Shown: positions 29,211 to 38,311, counted from the stretch's first letter. The stretch: DNA of 64,000 bases from Dasania marina DSM 21967 (GCF_000373485.1 NZ_KB891591.1:1-64000); one strand, 5' to 3'. A program made the numbers and translations. Notes: generated by a model from the letters alone, not told the origin.

Positions 29211-29693
29211 CTAGGCTTCGGTGGTGATGGCTTTGTGCGCGTTGTGCATTACATCGATAAGCCTGTCTTCAATTTCAAAACGCAGTTCCAAAACTTCACC
29301 CAATTTTGAGAGTTTGTTAGATAAATTGTTTAAGGGCGTGTTTTGGTCGGTTTCAGCGTACTTGTCGTGAAACTCCATAGCGATAGTGGTGTTTTCGTTA
29401 AGTTCGGGCAATAGGCCTTGAGCAATATTGGCGCTGCCATCTTTAAACTCTTCAGCTTCGCGCAGCAGTTGGTAGTACACCTCGAAGTGACCAGCGCAAA
29501 CATAATCAACTAATAATTGGCAAAAATGCTGCAGACGTTTGTGTAATTGCTCGGCATTTTCAGACCTTTCATTGTCACGGTCTTCGCCTACGGCACAAAA
29601 TTCTACGATGAGTTTTTGGCGCTCTTCTAACCAACGCTCTATCATCTCGTTGACGCCACTCCAGCGTTCTTCAATGGTGCATGTGTCTAGCAT
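29211..29693 (-). CDS. Rsd/AlgQ anti-sigma-70 family regulator
   Basis: A 160-residue helical protein of the Rsd/AlgQ family. The N-terminal ERWSGVNEMIERWLEERQKLIVEFC and the later FCQLLVDYVCAGHFEVYYQL are family hallmarks. Rsd binds region 4 of the primary sigma factor and frees core polymerase for alternative sigmas; Pseudomonas AlgQ affects alginate and siderophore genes. Its proximity to an algP-like gene, a dsbB gene and an FKBP gene repeats the Pseudomonas arrangement. It lies 155 bases downstream of lrgB on the same strand and is likely expressed from its own promoter. Confidence 0.9.
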   Translation of the reverse strand: MLDTCTIEERWSGVNEMIERWLEERQKLIVEFCAVGEDRDNERSENAEQLHKRLQHFCQLLVDYVCAGHFEVYYQLLREAEEFKDGSANIAQGLLPELNENTTIAMEFHDKYAETDQNTPLNNLSNKLSKLGEVLELRFEIEDRLIDVMHNAHKAITTEA

Positions 29694-29848
29694 AGTAAGT
29701 CCCCTAATACCTAACTGCTTGATGGGAGCCGCTTCTCTACGTCAGTAAACGCTGTTAACCGCTCTGCGTAATCTTTTTGTAAGCATGCTTGCTGTTGAAT
29801 ATAAGTGAGCGGGGCTTGACTGGCAAGGCATAGTTGCCCAGAGCCGCT

Positions 29849-30577
29849 TTATTTCAAGAGGCTAACGATTATAGGAATAACAATGGCGCTAAAACTGCCG
29901 GTTAAACACAGTGCCAAGCTAGCAAAAGCGCCGGCCTTGCTGCTGCGCTCAAAAGCTAGCACGGTAGCCGTGCCATGTGCACTAATGCCTAAGCAAAAGC
30001 CCCAAATTCTATCATCGTCTATGTGTAGCCAGCGTAGGATTAAAGGGCCAAAGCACAGGCCAGTAACAGCAGTCACCATCACGCCACCGGCGGCCAGCGC
30101 GGTGTTGCCACCAATAATCTCAGTGACGGTCATCGCTATGGGGGTGGTGAGTGATTTGGTCGACAGCGACAGCAGTGTTTCAGTGCTGGCACCCATGGCA
30201 TAAGCCAGCCCCACCGCGGATAGTGCAGCAAAACTGGCGCCGAAAACCAGAGTAATTACTATGGGGGCAAATAATTGGCGTATGTATTTGGCGTTTTGGT
30301 AGAGCGGTATGGCCAGTGCTACGGTGGTAGGGCCCAGTAATAGGGTCAATATGTAACTGTCTGAAAAATATTGCTGGTAGCTAATGTCCAGTTGCTTAAT
30401 GAGCAGAGCGATGACCGCTGCGCAAACTATAGTGGGGTGCAATAAAGGGAAGCGCTGGCTGCGCAGATAAAGCACTTGGCTAAGCTGAAAGCAGATTAAG
30501 GTTAAGCTAATGGCAAACAAAGGGCTGACTAAAAAATCGCTATACCAAGCACTGTTGGGGAGTAAAAAATCAGTCAT
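29849..30577 (-). CDS. lrgB: LrgB family membrane protein
   Basis: A 242-residue inner-membrane protein with about six to eight helices, matching LrgB (CidB/YohK). Typical segments are LLGPTTVALAIPLYQN, KSLTTPIAMTVTEIIGG and GTATVLAFERSSKAGAFASLALCLTGSFSAIV. LrgA/LrgB are holin-like partners implicated in murein hydrolase control in staphylococci and in pyruvate or glycolate transport in other organisms; the role here is unknown. Its start overlaps the lrgA end by 8 bases, so it is translationally coupled. Confidence 0.9.
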   Translation of the reverse strand: MTDFLLPNSAWYSDFLVSPLFAISLTLICFQLSQVLYLRSQRFPLLHPTIVCAAVIALLIKQLDISYQQYFSDSYILTLLLGPTTVALAIPLYQNAKYIRQLFAPIVITLVFGASFAALSAVGLAYAMGASTETLLSLSTKSLTTPIAMTVTEIIGGNTALAAGGVMVTAVTGLCFGPLILRWLHIDDDRIWGFCLGISAHGTATVLAFERSSKAGAFASLALCLTGSFSAIVIPIIVSLLK

Positions 30578-30911
30578 GATTTTTTACCAGCCGCTTCATT
30601 AGTAGCACATTGAAGCTTAGTGATAACACGGTGCCGGCGACCAGCGCCACGGCTATAGCCAGCCATTGCGACATAATCTGTGTGCTTAAAAAAAACAGGC
30701 CGGTGGTGGCCGGTACAAATAATAAGGTCATTAAGCCGATTAGCGATTGGCTGGCGCTTTGCAATGATGTAGAGGCGCCACCGCGCAGACATAGCGCGGC
30801 AAATAATAACAACATGCCTATTACTGGCCCGGGCAGTACAACTTGGCTGTAGCTGCGGATTAATTCACCCAGACATTGAAACAGCAATAAAATACTAAGG
30901 CCTTTGATCAT
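30570..30911 (-). CDS. lrgA: LrgA/CidA family holin-like protein
   Basis: A 113-residue protein with four hydrophobic helices. LPGPVIGMLLLFAAL and LLFVPATTGLFF are the conserved CidA/LrgA segments. It pairs with the LrgB protein encoded immediately downstream. Its ATG overlaps the dsbB stop codon (ATGA), so dsbB, lrgA and lrgB form one coupled operon, an arrangement that ties disulfide formation genes to this membrane pair. Confidence 0.9.
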   Translation of the reverse strand: MIKGLSILLLFQCLGELIRSYSQVVLPGPVIGMLLLFAALCLRGGASTSLQSASQSLIGLMTLLFVPATTGLFFLSTQIMSQWLAIAVALVAGTVLSLSFNVLLMKRLVKNHD

Positions 30912-31402
30912 GCGGCAGTGGCTGGCTTACGTAAAAGTTGCCACAGGGCCGCACCCAAAAATCCCACAAACCACAGCAGCGACCATTCCGCCATACTCAG
31001 GCCTACAAAGGTCCAATCCACTATGGCGCAGTTGCCTTCCCCTAGGATTAGCATTTTTAGCGCTTCGGCAAAAGGAAACGTCTCCAGCATATATTCTAAG
31101 CTGGGGCCGCAGGCGGGGACTAACTCGGGGGGTAGATGCTGTAACCACACTTGCCTGCCCGCAGCGGCTATACCGCCTAGGCTGGCTAGAGCGATAAGCA
31201 GTGAGTAAATCTTGTAACCTTGTTTATGGATGATAGCGATTAAGGCAAAACCACCTATGAGGCAATAGGCTGCACGCTGGGTCATGCACAAGGGGCAGGG
31301 AATTAAGCCCATGACATATTGGCTATAAAGTCCATAGCCCATCAGGCCGATAACAGCGATGAGAATAATGATATTGATATGACGCGGGCTACTGGTAATC
31401 AT
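30908..31402 (-). CDS. dsbB: Disulfide bond formation protein DsbB
   Basis: A 164-residue inner-membrane quinone reductase that reoxidises DsbA. It has four helices and two periplasmic loops with cysteines: the first pair is in IPCPLCMTQR (CPLC) near residue 35-40, and the second loop carries C102-type residues (VPACGPS) and NCAIVDW. The Arg after the first pair is retained. No dsbA is in the window. In Pseudomonas a dsbB-type gene lies near algQ, as here. It leads the dsbB-lrgA-lrgB operon. Confidence 0.92.
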   Translation of the reverse strand: MITSSPRHINIIILIAVIGLMGYGLYSQYVMGLIPCPLCMTQRAAYCLIGGFALIAIIHKQGYKIYSLLIALASLGGIAAAGRQVWLQHLPPELVPACGPSLEYMLETFPFAEALKMLILGEGNCAIVDWTFVGLSMAEWSLLWFVGFLGAALWQLLRKPATAA

Positions 31403-31523
31403 AAAAGGCTCCTAATTAAGGGTTGCTACATTAGGGCAAATAGACTTTTTGCTCAAGGCCAATGTGGCGTTGTTAGCGCCCAGCGCATATCATGTGTCGA
31501 TTGATCAACTATAGGAAATAATC

Positions 31524-31970
31524 ATGCGGGCCACCACGCAGCTCATAGCCAAACTGTTTTATGTATTGCTAATTTTATCGTGTACTTCATTAACCTTTGG
31601 TCAAGATGACGAGTCTGCAGAAGGCGCCGCGGCGGAACCGGCGACCACCTACTTTGCGCTAAAGCCTGCCTTTGTGGTGAACTACGGCGGTGCTGGCCGT
31701 TTACGTTATTTAAAAACGGCCATTACCCTGCGGGTAAAAACCGGTGGCGGTACCCCAGGCATGGCGCAGGTGCGGCAACATTTACCCTATATACGCCATA
31801 CCTTGGTGATGTTGTTGTCGCAGCAAACCGATGAAGGGATGTCTTCTATGGAGGGGCGTGAATTGGTGCGTCAGTCGGCTTTAGAGGCGGTGCGGCAAGT
31901 GCTGATAGAGGAAGAGGGCGAAGAGTTTATCGCTGACTTATTATTCGATTCGTTTATTGTTCAGCGTTAA
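31524..31970 (+). CDS. FliL-like protein (orphan)
   Basis: A 148-residue exported protein with an N-terminal hydrophobic segment that looks like a signal peptide (FYVLLILSCTSLTFGQ). It is followed by an acidic linker and a FliL-type domain: YFALKPAFVVNY, RYLKTAITLRV, then IRHTLVMLLSQQT, GRELVRQSALEAVRQVL and IADLLFDSFIVQ. FliL supports stator function at the flagellar basal body. No flagellar gene is nearby, and the usual membrane anchor may be replaced by a cleavable signal, so its role could differ. The start at 31524 follows AGGA. Confidence 0.8.
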   Translation: MRATTQLIAKLFYVLLILSCTSLTFGQDDESAEGAAAEPATTYFALKPAFVVNYGGAGRLRYLKTAITLRVKTGGGTPGMAQVRQHLPYIRHTLVMLLSQQTDEGMSSMEGRELVRQSALEAVRQVLIEEEGEEFIADLLFDSFIVQR

Positions 31971-31999
31971 TGTTTAACGTTACTGCTCAGCGCTAATAT

Positions 32000-32569
32000 T
32001 CATTGCATGCCGTTGACGTGTTGTTGCAGTTGCGGGTAGAACTGCAAAAAAGTGCGCTCTATCTGCTGATAGTGCTGCGCTAGAATTTCATCTGTGTCGG
32101 CCAAGGGGTTAGTCACGCGCATGCGCAGCCCTATGCTGGCTATGACCTCAATAATAAAGTCCCACTCCTGATAGCGGTTTAATAAATCGTGTTTAACAAT
32201 GCGCTTAACGTGGGGCTGTGCCGCTGCAGGCCAGTGGGTGTTGCTTAAAAATTGATACATTTCTGTGCTGAATGTGGCTAATGTTTGCGGGTGAAACTGC
32301 TGCCAATGTTTAATAAGGAAATGGTCAAAGGCAACGTCTAGCATAATGGGACTAAAGCGCCGGAACTTTTTCGGAAAGTCTGCCTGGCATGCGCGGATTA
32401 GCGCATGGTTGTCAGTGTAAGCATCGATGCGGCGGTGTAGTCGTATGCCCTGCTCCCAGTCAGCTGGATACTCGCCTTTAAGCGGCCCTTTAACCACATC
32501 CCCCAGCAAGGCCCCTATCATTAAGCCGGGCGTGTCGTGGCTTAAGTGTAGGTGGGCCAGATAGTTCAT
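32000..32569 (-). CDS. acpH: Acyl carrier protein phosphodiesterase AcpH
   Basis: A 189-residue HD-like metal-dependent hydrolase that removes the 4'-phosphopantetheine arm from ACP. It begins MNYLAHLHLS and contains GALLGDVVKG and GIRLHRRIDAYTDNH, hallmark segments of AcpH (DUF479). The second half has the SPIMLDVAFDHFL segment with the further metal-site residues. It lies 26 bases downstream of gshA on the same strand and is probably co-transcribed. It is convergent with the FliL-like gene. Confidence 0.92.
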   Translation of the reverse strand: MNYLAHLHLSHDTPGLMIGALLGDVVKGPLKGEYPADWEQGIRLHRRIDAYTDNHALIRACQADFPKKFRRFSPIMLDVAFDHFLIKHWQQFHPQTLATFSTEMYQFLSNTHWPAAAQPHVKRIVKHDLLNRYQEWDFIIEVIASIGLRMRVTNPLADTDEILAQHYQQIERTFLQFYPQLQQHVNGMQ

Positions 32570-32595
32570 ATTGGCTTAACCTTGATGCCGTTGTG

Positions 32596-34182
32596 TTACA
32601 GCTGTTGATACTGTTGGTAAAAGGCAGCCAAGTACTCATCAAAGCCTACCGTGCTTTCGCTTTCTAGTGCGGCGCGGCGCTGATTAGATTCATGGCTTGC
32701 TGTTTCAAACGCATCGATTTGCTCGCTACTGAGCGTGGTTTTTTTAAAATTGTCCGCGTGTTGCTGCGATTGTGCCAAGGCAAATTCAAAATAGCTTTGC
32801 TGGTTCTTCTGCATGTCAGCCAATATTTTAGCCGAAGGCGTGAGGGCGGGGTTGTGCAGCTTTTCAAGTTGTTGCTGGCAAACGCGTTGGTAGTTGCCAC
32901 CACCGTGTAGGGCGTCCAAATGTTTGGCGATGGCGGTGATGCCTTGCAGTAACTCTTCAGCCCAGTCACTCATGGCAACATTGCCAGCGCGCTGCTGTAG
33001 TTGCAGCCCGGGCTGGCGACCGTGATTAACAACAGCCTTAAAATTGCTATTAATACGTGCGCTATCATCATCATCACATTCGGGGCTATCATCGAATAGG
33101 CAAAATAATAGTAGGCAGTCGACAAAACGTATTTCGTCTTTATCGATACCCAGTGGTAAATAGGGGTTTACATCTATGGTGCGCACTTCTATGTATTCGA
33201 CGCCACGGTTTTGCAGAGCGCCTAAGGGAATCTCGCCTGACTCGGTAACGCGTTTGGGGCGTATGGTGCTGTAAAATTCATTTTCGATTTGTAGCAAGGC
33301 GGTAGACAGTTGCTGATAGGCACCGTCTTTTTTAATGCCGATTTTTTGATAGTCGGGGTGCTCGGTGACTATCGCTTGCTTAAGCGTCTCTATGTAGTTG
33401 TCTAGCTTGTTGTAGCAAATGGCTAAGCCATTTTGGGCATTACTCTGGTAGCCAAAGTCGCCCATGCGTAAAGCAGTGGCGTAGGGCAGGTAGAGGGTAC
33501 TGTCATCCAGCTCTTGCAAGTCGTGCTGCTGGCCTTGTAAAAAACATTTGCTGACTGCAGGAGATGCGCCGTAGAGGTAGGGTAGCAACCAAGAGATACG
33601 ACGGAAGTTGCGGATAACATGAAAGTAACTTTCGGTTTTAAAATCTTGTATGGATAACGCTTGTGACTCGGCCGAGCGCTGCTGCTGTAAATGCGGCCAT
33701 AGGCCTTCAGGTAGCGAGAAGTTATAGTGTATGCCGGAAATGGTTTGCATGGCCCGGCCGTAGCGGTTGCCTAAGCCTACCCGGTAGGCGGTCTTCATTT
33801 TAGCAGCATTGGAGCTGCCATAGCGCGCTACCGGTATGGCGGCATCTTCTGGTAGCTGGCAGGGCATGCTGGCGGTCCACATCAGCTCATCACCCAGTTG
33901 CGAGTAGACATAGCGATGAACCTCATCCAGTGACGCCAGCGCGCCATCTATAGAAGGAAATACCGGGGTGATTAGCTCTAGCAGCGATTCGGAAAAATCG
34001 GTGGTGATTCTGGGGTGAGTAAAGGGCGAACCCAAGCCTTTGGGGTGATCGGTTTGGGCTAATAGGCCGGCACGGGTAGTGCGTAGGCTTTCTTTTTCTA
34101 TACCGCGCTGTAGCGATTTTAAATACTGGAAGGCGTCGGTTTGGCTCAGTTGCTCTATGCGCTGCGTGGCTAACTCTGGCAA
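32596..34182 (-). CDS. gshA: Glutamate-cysteine ligase GshA
   Basis: ATP-dependent ligase for the first step of glutathione synthesis (gamma-glutamylcysteine). The 528-residue product (E. coli 518) is of the proteobacterial type: GLLAQTDHPKGLGSPFTHPRITTDFSESLLELITP, GIHYNFSLPE, RTVTES-like VTESGEIPLGALQNRGVEYIEVR and DVNPYLPLGI. The active-site metal and nucleotide ligands lie in these blocks. The start at 34182 is the first in-frame ATG. GshB is not in the window. The gene follows the PilZ gene on the same strand after 145 bases. Confidence 0.96.
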   Translation of the reverse strand: MPELATQRIEQLSQTDAFQYLKSLQRGIEKESLRTTRAGLLAQTDHPKGLGSPFTHPRITTDFSESLLELITPVFPSIDGALASLDEVHRYVYSQLGDELMWTASMPCQLPEDAAIPVARYGSSNAAKMKTAYRVGLGNRYGRAMQTISGIHYNFSLPEGLWPHLQQQRSAESQALSIQDFKTESYFHVIRNFRRISWLLPYLYGASPAVSKCFLQGQQHDLQELDDSTLYLPYATALRMGDFGYQSNAQNGLAICYNKLDNYIETLKQAIVTEHPDYQKIGIKKDGAYQQLSTALLQIENEFYSTIRPKRVTESGEIPLGALQNRGVEYIEVRTIDVNPYLPLGIDKDEIRFVDCLLLFCLFDDSPECDDDDSARINSNFKAVVNHGRQPGLQLQQRAGNVAMSDWAEELLQGITAIAKHLDALHGGGNYQRVCQQQLEKLHNPALTPSAKILADMQKNQQSYFEFALAQSQQHADNFKKTTLSSEQIDAFETASHESNQRRAALESESTVGFDEYLAAFYQQYQQL

Positions 34183-34327
34183 GGTCTTACTCCGGTGTCC
34201 TTAGGCGGTAGGCGTATGGTTGGCAACGCTGCGAAAGGATAATTGATGGTTGAGCGCAGTGTAATGATGCCGCTAAGGCTATACAAGCACGTAGGGCCTT
34301 TTTTTACCCTCGATAACTGGGCGGGCG

Positions 34328-34690
34328 TTAATCGTCTTCGCCTTGCTCTAGGCGTTGGGCAATCAACTGTTTCCACTGGATAATGTCAGTGTTTTCAGCG
34401 TCGTAGATCGCAAACCCTATATTAAAGTCCTGTCCTTGCGGTTCCACCCATTTAACTTCGCCGACTAGCTGCATGGCAGCCTGTTGATCGTGAAATTCGG
34501 CAAATAGGCGCAAGATGCTGCCTAGTTCCGGGCGTTCGTCCATTTGAAATTGCAGGCCGTTGGCAGAGATATCTAAACTATTGCATATCACAACTTTGGT
34601 GCCATTAAATGACGTGCTGTCATAGGCTTCAACAAAGATAGTGGTTTGTTCGTTGACTCGGCCTTCACTGCGTTTATCATTATTGTTCAT
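34328..34690 (-). CDS. PilZ domain protein
   Basis: A 120-residue single-domain PilZ protein, a probable c-di-GMP receptor. The KRSEGR segment near the N-terminus fits the RxxxR motif, and DISANGLQF fits the (D/N)xSxxG motif; both are needed for ligand binding. The longest frame starts with TTG at 34750 inside the previous gene; the ATG at 34690 lies 10 bases after the DUF1631 stop and gives the compact domain. Coupling with the DUF1631 gene is therefore likely, a pairing also seen elsewhere in gammaproteobacteria. Confidence 0.85.
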   Translation of the reverse strand: MNNNDKRSEGRVNEQTTIFVEAYDSTSFNGTKVVICNSLDISANGLQFQMDERPELGSILRLFAEFHDQQAAMQLVGEVKWVEPQGQDFNIGFAIYDAENTDIIQWKQLIAQRLEQGEDD

Positions 34691-34700
34691 AGTGAGCTTC

Positions 34701-36602
34701 TTATTTTTGCTGACGAATGCTGTTGACGACTTTTGATAGCGCGTCTTCAAAGCGGTCGCCGTTATCGATAATTTCGGCCTGGCCGGTAGCTAGCTGAATA
34801 ATGAGGTCTTGTTTTGCTATTTCGCAGTCTTTAATACCCCGCTTATTAACAAAAATATAGTTATTGCCCTGTTGCGTGATGGCGGCAAGCTTACAGTCGC
34901 GCGATTGCTCGTTGCTATAAAGGCGTACTATGCCACCGCTGTTAAATTTGTGCAGTAATTCGCTGTATTTTTGTTGCGCGTTAAGCGCTGTTTCTGCCGC
35001 CGCAAGACGTTGTTGTTGAGCCTCTTGTTGGGATTGTTGCTGCGTTTTTTTTCGCGCTATAGCCTGCGCTTCAGCCAGCGCCTTTTTCTGGTCGGCCAAA
35101 CGTTTTTGTAATTGTAGTTGTTGCTGCGTTCTCTTTCCCGTCAGTAGCGCTTGATTTTTTTCTTGTGCTTGTTGTTGGGTGGCTAATAATTTTTCTATTA
35201 AAATTGTACCGGTTTGACTAATGTAAGATTGGCTGGCTAGCGGCTTAATACTGTTGTTAGCTAATTTGTAGGCCAGCTCTTCGTAAGAGTATTGGCAGGC
35301 TTTTACGCCTACATGATTGCTGAATAGTAGTTGCTGGCTGTCGTTGAGTTTTAGTAATAATTTAATGGCCTGCGGTTGTCCGTCAATGCTGTGGCACAGC
35401 CACTGTTGCGGTTTCAGTAAGTTCACTTTTTTAAGCAGGCTACCACTAATTTTGGTGTGGCTATCGTTGAGTGGGTTACTGTTGTTGAGCGCTAGGCAGG
35501 GATTGCGCTCTATAGCTTGACCTTTCAGTATGCGTAAGTGTTGCGCTTCTATGTCGGCTAATACCTCTGCCAATTTATCCGGCTGGTGTTTTAGGCTGGC
35601 TAGGTTGTTGGTTAGTTCTTCTTGCAGCTGGCTTAAAAGGCGGTAGATACGTTGCTGGGTGTCGTTGTCCTCAGGGTCGTAGGGCTTAAAGGTCCAGATA
35701 AAGGTTTCAGTCAGTTTTTTTAAGCGGTGAAACTCTACCTGCATATTTTCACTGCTGATTAACAGCAACACAATAGATTCGTGCCAGCTGTTGTGCAAAA
35801 AATGTTGAATGCTGGTGGGTAATAATTGTTGCTGGGTTTTCTCATTAATAATTCGGGTGGCCATTTCCTGGCTGCGTTTGGCTTTTAGTGCGCCACTTTC
35901 TGCAGCGATCATGCGTTGCTCTAGTTTGTGAATGCGGGCATCGTATTGTGCGAAAAAATCAGTGAGGGCGTTGCGCTCGTAATCTATATCGCCCTGTTGC
36001 CAGCTTTTGATTAGCGCGCCCACGGCTTCTTGTAGCTGCTGCAAAAAACGATGGTTGGCTCTGTTGTCACTGGCATGCCAACCTATGCAGTGTTGCTGGG
36101 TAGTGGCTAAGAGCGTGATAAACGAGTGATGCTGCCACAGCCATTTGCTGTTGCTTAATTGTAAGTCGGCGATAATTAATAGCAGCGGTGCGATAGCCTG
36201 CTGTATCTCCTCGGCCAGTTGATGGCTAGAGCAATAGTTGATAAATAGCTGCTCACAAAAGCGCAGTTGTGCGTAACTGTCTTGGCTCAGGCTATTGCTG
36301 GGTTCTAGTTGTTGTTGCAAAGTGGTTAGCAGCTGTGTGCCGGCTAGGTGGTCTAGCTTGCGCAGTAGCGCCTGGCTTTGTTGTTGGTTGAGTTGGCTGG
36401 GCTTTTGTTGTGGCTGAGTTTGTGGCTGGGATTGGGGGTAGCAAAAATTGAGTAGCTCTAAAAATACGCTGTCTTCACTGTTAATAAGCGTGTCTAGGGT
36501 TTGGTTGTGAGTGGTTGTAATACTGATGGCTAAGCTCTCGGTTAATACGTAAAGCGACAGCCATGTTAGCTGCCTAGCTGTTAAGTATATCGTAAAAAAC
36601 AC
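34701..36602 (-). CDS. DUF1631-like protein, start uncertain
   Basis: A long, mostly helical, Gln-rich cytoplasmic protein. It resembles the DUF1631 family: a large helical N-terminal half, a middle block WLCHSIDGQPQAIKLLLKLNDSQQLLFSNHVGVKACQYSYEELAYKL and a Gln/Ala coiled coil (about 530-590), ending in a small domain (GNNYIFVNKRGIKDCEI) of PilZ-adjacent type. The frame runs to a TTG at 36710 that overlaps the preceding gene; no ATG occurs early in frame. The GTG at 36602, just after the preceding stop, is the most economical start but lacks a clear ribosome binding site. Function unknown; c-di-GMP or surface-related signalling is inferred from the PilZ neighbour. Confidence 0.7.
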   Translation of the reverse strand: MFFTIYLTARQLTWLSLYVLTESLAISITTTHNQTLDTLINSEDSVFLELLNFCYPQSQPQTQPQQKPSQLNQQQSQALLRKLDHLAGTQLLTTLQQQLEPSNSLSQDSYAQLRFCEQLFINYCSSHQLAEEIQQAIAPLLLIIADLQLSNSKWLWQHHSFITLLATTQQHCIGWHASDNRANHRFLQQLQEAVGALIKSWQQGDIDYERNALTDFFAQYDARIHKLEQRMIAAESGALKAKRSQEMATRIINEKTQQQLLPTSIQHFLHNSWHESIVLLLISSENMQVEFHRLKKLTETFIWTFKPYDPEDNDTQQRIYRLLSQLQEELTNNLASLKHQPDKLAEVLADIEAQHLRILKGQAIERNPCLALNNSNPLNDSHTKISGSLLKKVNLLKPQQWLCHSIDGQPQAIKLLLKLNDSQQLLFSNHVGVKACQYSYEELAYKLANNSIKPLASQSYISQTGTILIEKLLATQQQAQEKNQALLTGKRTQQQLQLQKRLADQKKALAEAQAIARKKTQQQSQQEAQQQRLAAAETALNAQQKYSELLHKFNSGGIVRLYSNEQSRDCKLAAITQQGNNYIFVNKRGIKDCEIAKQDLIIQLATGQAEIIDNGDRFEDALSKVVNSIRQQK

Positions 36603-36618
36603 ATTTGGCTGCGCTGGT

Positions 36619-37086
36619 TTAGCCGTTGCTTTTAATAGGGCTGATAAGTGCCTGCTGTTCGGCGGCGGCAAGGTTTTTGAGGTCGTGCAGAGCAAGCTCG
36701 ACTTTTTCAAAGGCTAGACGCAGGGCGGGGTCTTTTTTGAGGATTAGGTTGTTGCCTAAAATTTGATTGATATAGCCTAGGGCACGCTCGGTTTTTTGCT
36801 GGTAGTCGCTATAGTTGTCGTGGCGTTTGGCGGGTAGCTGTTCTTCTATTAGGGTGTGGTGGCCGTTGACCGTTTGTTCGTGCATGGCCGGTAGCCTAAA
36901 GGCACTGAGAAAGGCTTGGATATCATTGCGCAGCCCCGCGGTGTTGACGCCCATAGGTTCTACCGGGTTGTCATTCCAACATTCTATAGTGCCGCTGCTG
37001 CTGTAATACACCTCATGCACCTGATAGACCTGCTCGTTATTGAGTGGGTCGGTTTTTTTTATGATGCGGTAGTTCCAGCTAGTCAT
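36619..37086 (-). CDS. Conserved hypothetical protein
   Basis: A 155-residue soluble protein, not recognised by name. The first 65 residues (WNYRIIKKTDPLNNEQVYQVHEVYYSS then GTIECWNDNPVEPMG) form a small beta-rich module of a type often seen in short uncharacterised proteins, where a Tyr/His-rich strand precedes a Trp. The rest is helical. It is first in the unit with DUF1631 and PilZ genes (16 bases before the DUF1631 GTG), so it probably shares their function. Confidence 0.65.
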   Translation of the reverse strand: MTSWNYRIIKKTDPLNNEQVYQVHEVYYSSSGTIECWNDNPVEPMGVNTAGLRNDIQAFLSAFRLPAMHEQTVNGHHTLIEEQLPAKRHDNYSDYQQKTERALGYINQILGNNLILKKDPALRLAFEKVELALHDLKNLAAAEQQALISPIKSNG

Positions 37087-37238
37087 GGGCGAGCCAGTGG
37101 GTCTGTTAGCGTTATTGGTTGTTATACATGCTAATAATGCTGCCTATGATAGAAGCGTGGTGTTTGTCTAAGCAAGTTTTTTTAACGATGAGCGTTAAAA
37201 GGCTATCTTTTTATGGCGCTTACATAATGTGGCGGCTG

Positions 37239-38252
37239 TTAGCCGCCGGTTGTATTCATAAAGCGTACAATCTGCGGGCTGTCATCTAATTCAAAGTGAT
37301 GGCGCTCGGGTTTTAAATCCATAGCGTCGATAATGGCGAGCTTGAGTGCGGCTTTGTCGCCGCCGTTGCGGAGTATGGCGCGTAAATCAATAGAGTGTTC
37401 ATTACCTAGGCATAGTAGCAAGCGGCCTTCGGCGGTGACGCGCACGCGATTGCATAAATGGCAAAAGTTATGGCTGTGAGGTGAGATGAAGCCTACGCGG
37501 CTGTTGCTATTAGCCAGCGCATAATAGCGCGAGGGGCCGCCGGTGTGTTCGTTTAGGGCGGTGAGTATGTGCTGCTGGCTAAGCTGCTGCTGTATGTCAT
37601 CGCTGGAATAAAAACTGAGCTTACGGCTGTGCTCGTCTATTAACCCTAGCGGCATCTCCTCGATAAAGGCGATATCTATACCCTTGTCGCAGGCGAAATT
37701 AACGAGGTCTATGACCTCGTCTTGGTTGCGGCCGTTTAAAATCACCGCATTAATTTTTATGCGTTCAAAGCCTGCGGCTATGGCGCAGTCTATACCGGTT
37801 AACACTTGTGCTAAATCACCGGTGCGGGTGAGCTGTTTAAAGCGTTGCGGATTGAGGCTGTCTAGACTGATATTAATGCGCTTAACGCCTTTGGCTTTTA
37901 ATTCACTGGCGTATTTTTCTAATTGTGAGCCATTAGTGGTGAGGGTGAGCTCATCTAGGCTGGCTATGCTGCCTATATGCTCTATTAACGATAAAACATT
38001 TTTGCGTACCAAGGGCTCGCCACCGGTGAGGCGTATGCGTTTAACTCCCAATTCGGCAAAGGCGTCGGCCACTAGCGCCAGCTCTTCTAGGCTGAGCACC
38101 TGTTGCCGCGGTACAAAGGTCATATCTTCCGCCATACAATATACGCAGCGGAAGTCGCAGCGATCGGTGACGGAGATACGTACATAATCCACTTTGCGAC
38201 CAAATTTGTCGATAAGCGCGGGGCTGGGTAGTGCTGAGCTAGATGTATTCAT
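37239..38252 (-). CDS. moaA: GTP 3',8-cyclase MoaA
   Basis: Radical-SAM enzyme for the first step of molybdenum cofactor synthesis, turning GTP into 3',8-cyclo-7,8-dihydro-GTP. The 337-residue product has the SAM cluster motif [10 protein letters not shown] (C32, C36, C39) and the C-terminal GTP-binding cluster with CHLC...CLG. It ends in the required GG dipeptide (TTGG). It is divergent from the DASS transporter across 59 bases. No moaC, moaE or Moco riboswitch was seen nearby, so the remaining genes of the pathway lie elsewhere. Confidence 0.95.
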   Translation of the reverse strand: MNTSSSALPSPALIDKFGRKVDYVRISVTDRCDFRCVYCMAEDMTFVPRQQVLSLEELALVADAFAELGVKRIRLTGGEPLVRKNVLSLIEHIGSIASLDELTLTTNGSQLEKYASELKAKGVKRINISLDSLNPQRFKQLTRTGDLAQVLTGIDCAIAAGFERIKINAVILNGRNQDEVIDLVNFACDKGIDIAFIEEMPLGLIDEHSRKLSFYSSDDIQQQLSQQHILTALNEHTGGPSRYYALANSNSRVGFISPHSHNFCHLCNRVRVTAEGRLLLCLGNEHSIDLRAILRNGGDKAALKLAIIDAMDLKPERHHFELDDSPQIVRFMNTTGG

Positions 38253-38311
38253 AAGGCCAATGGTACCCTTACCCGCTAATAAAACAAATAAGCACGGCTA
38301 GGCATAATCGC

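Noticed and set aside
37684-38187. 167-codon open frame antisense to moaA
   Set aside because: Shadow of the moaA radical-SAM core; no independent evidence.
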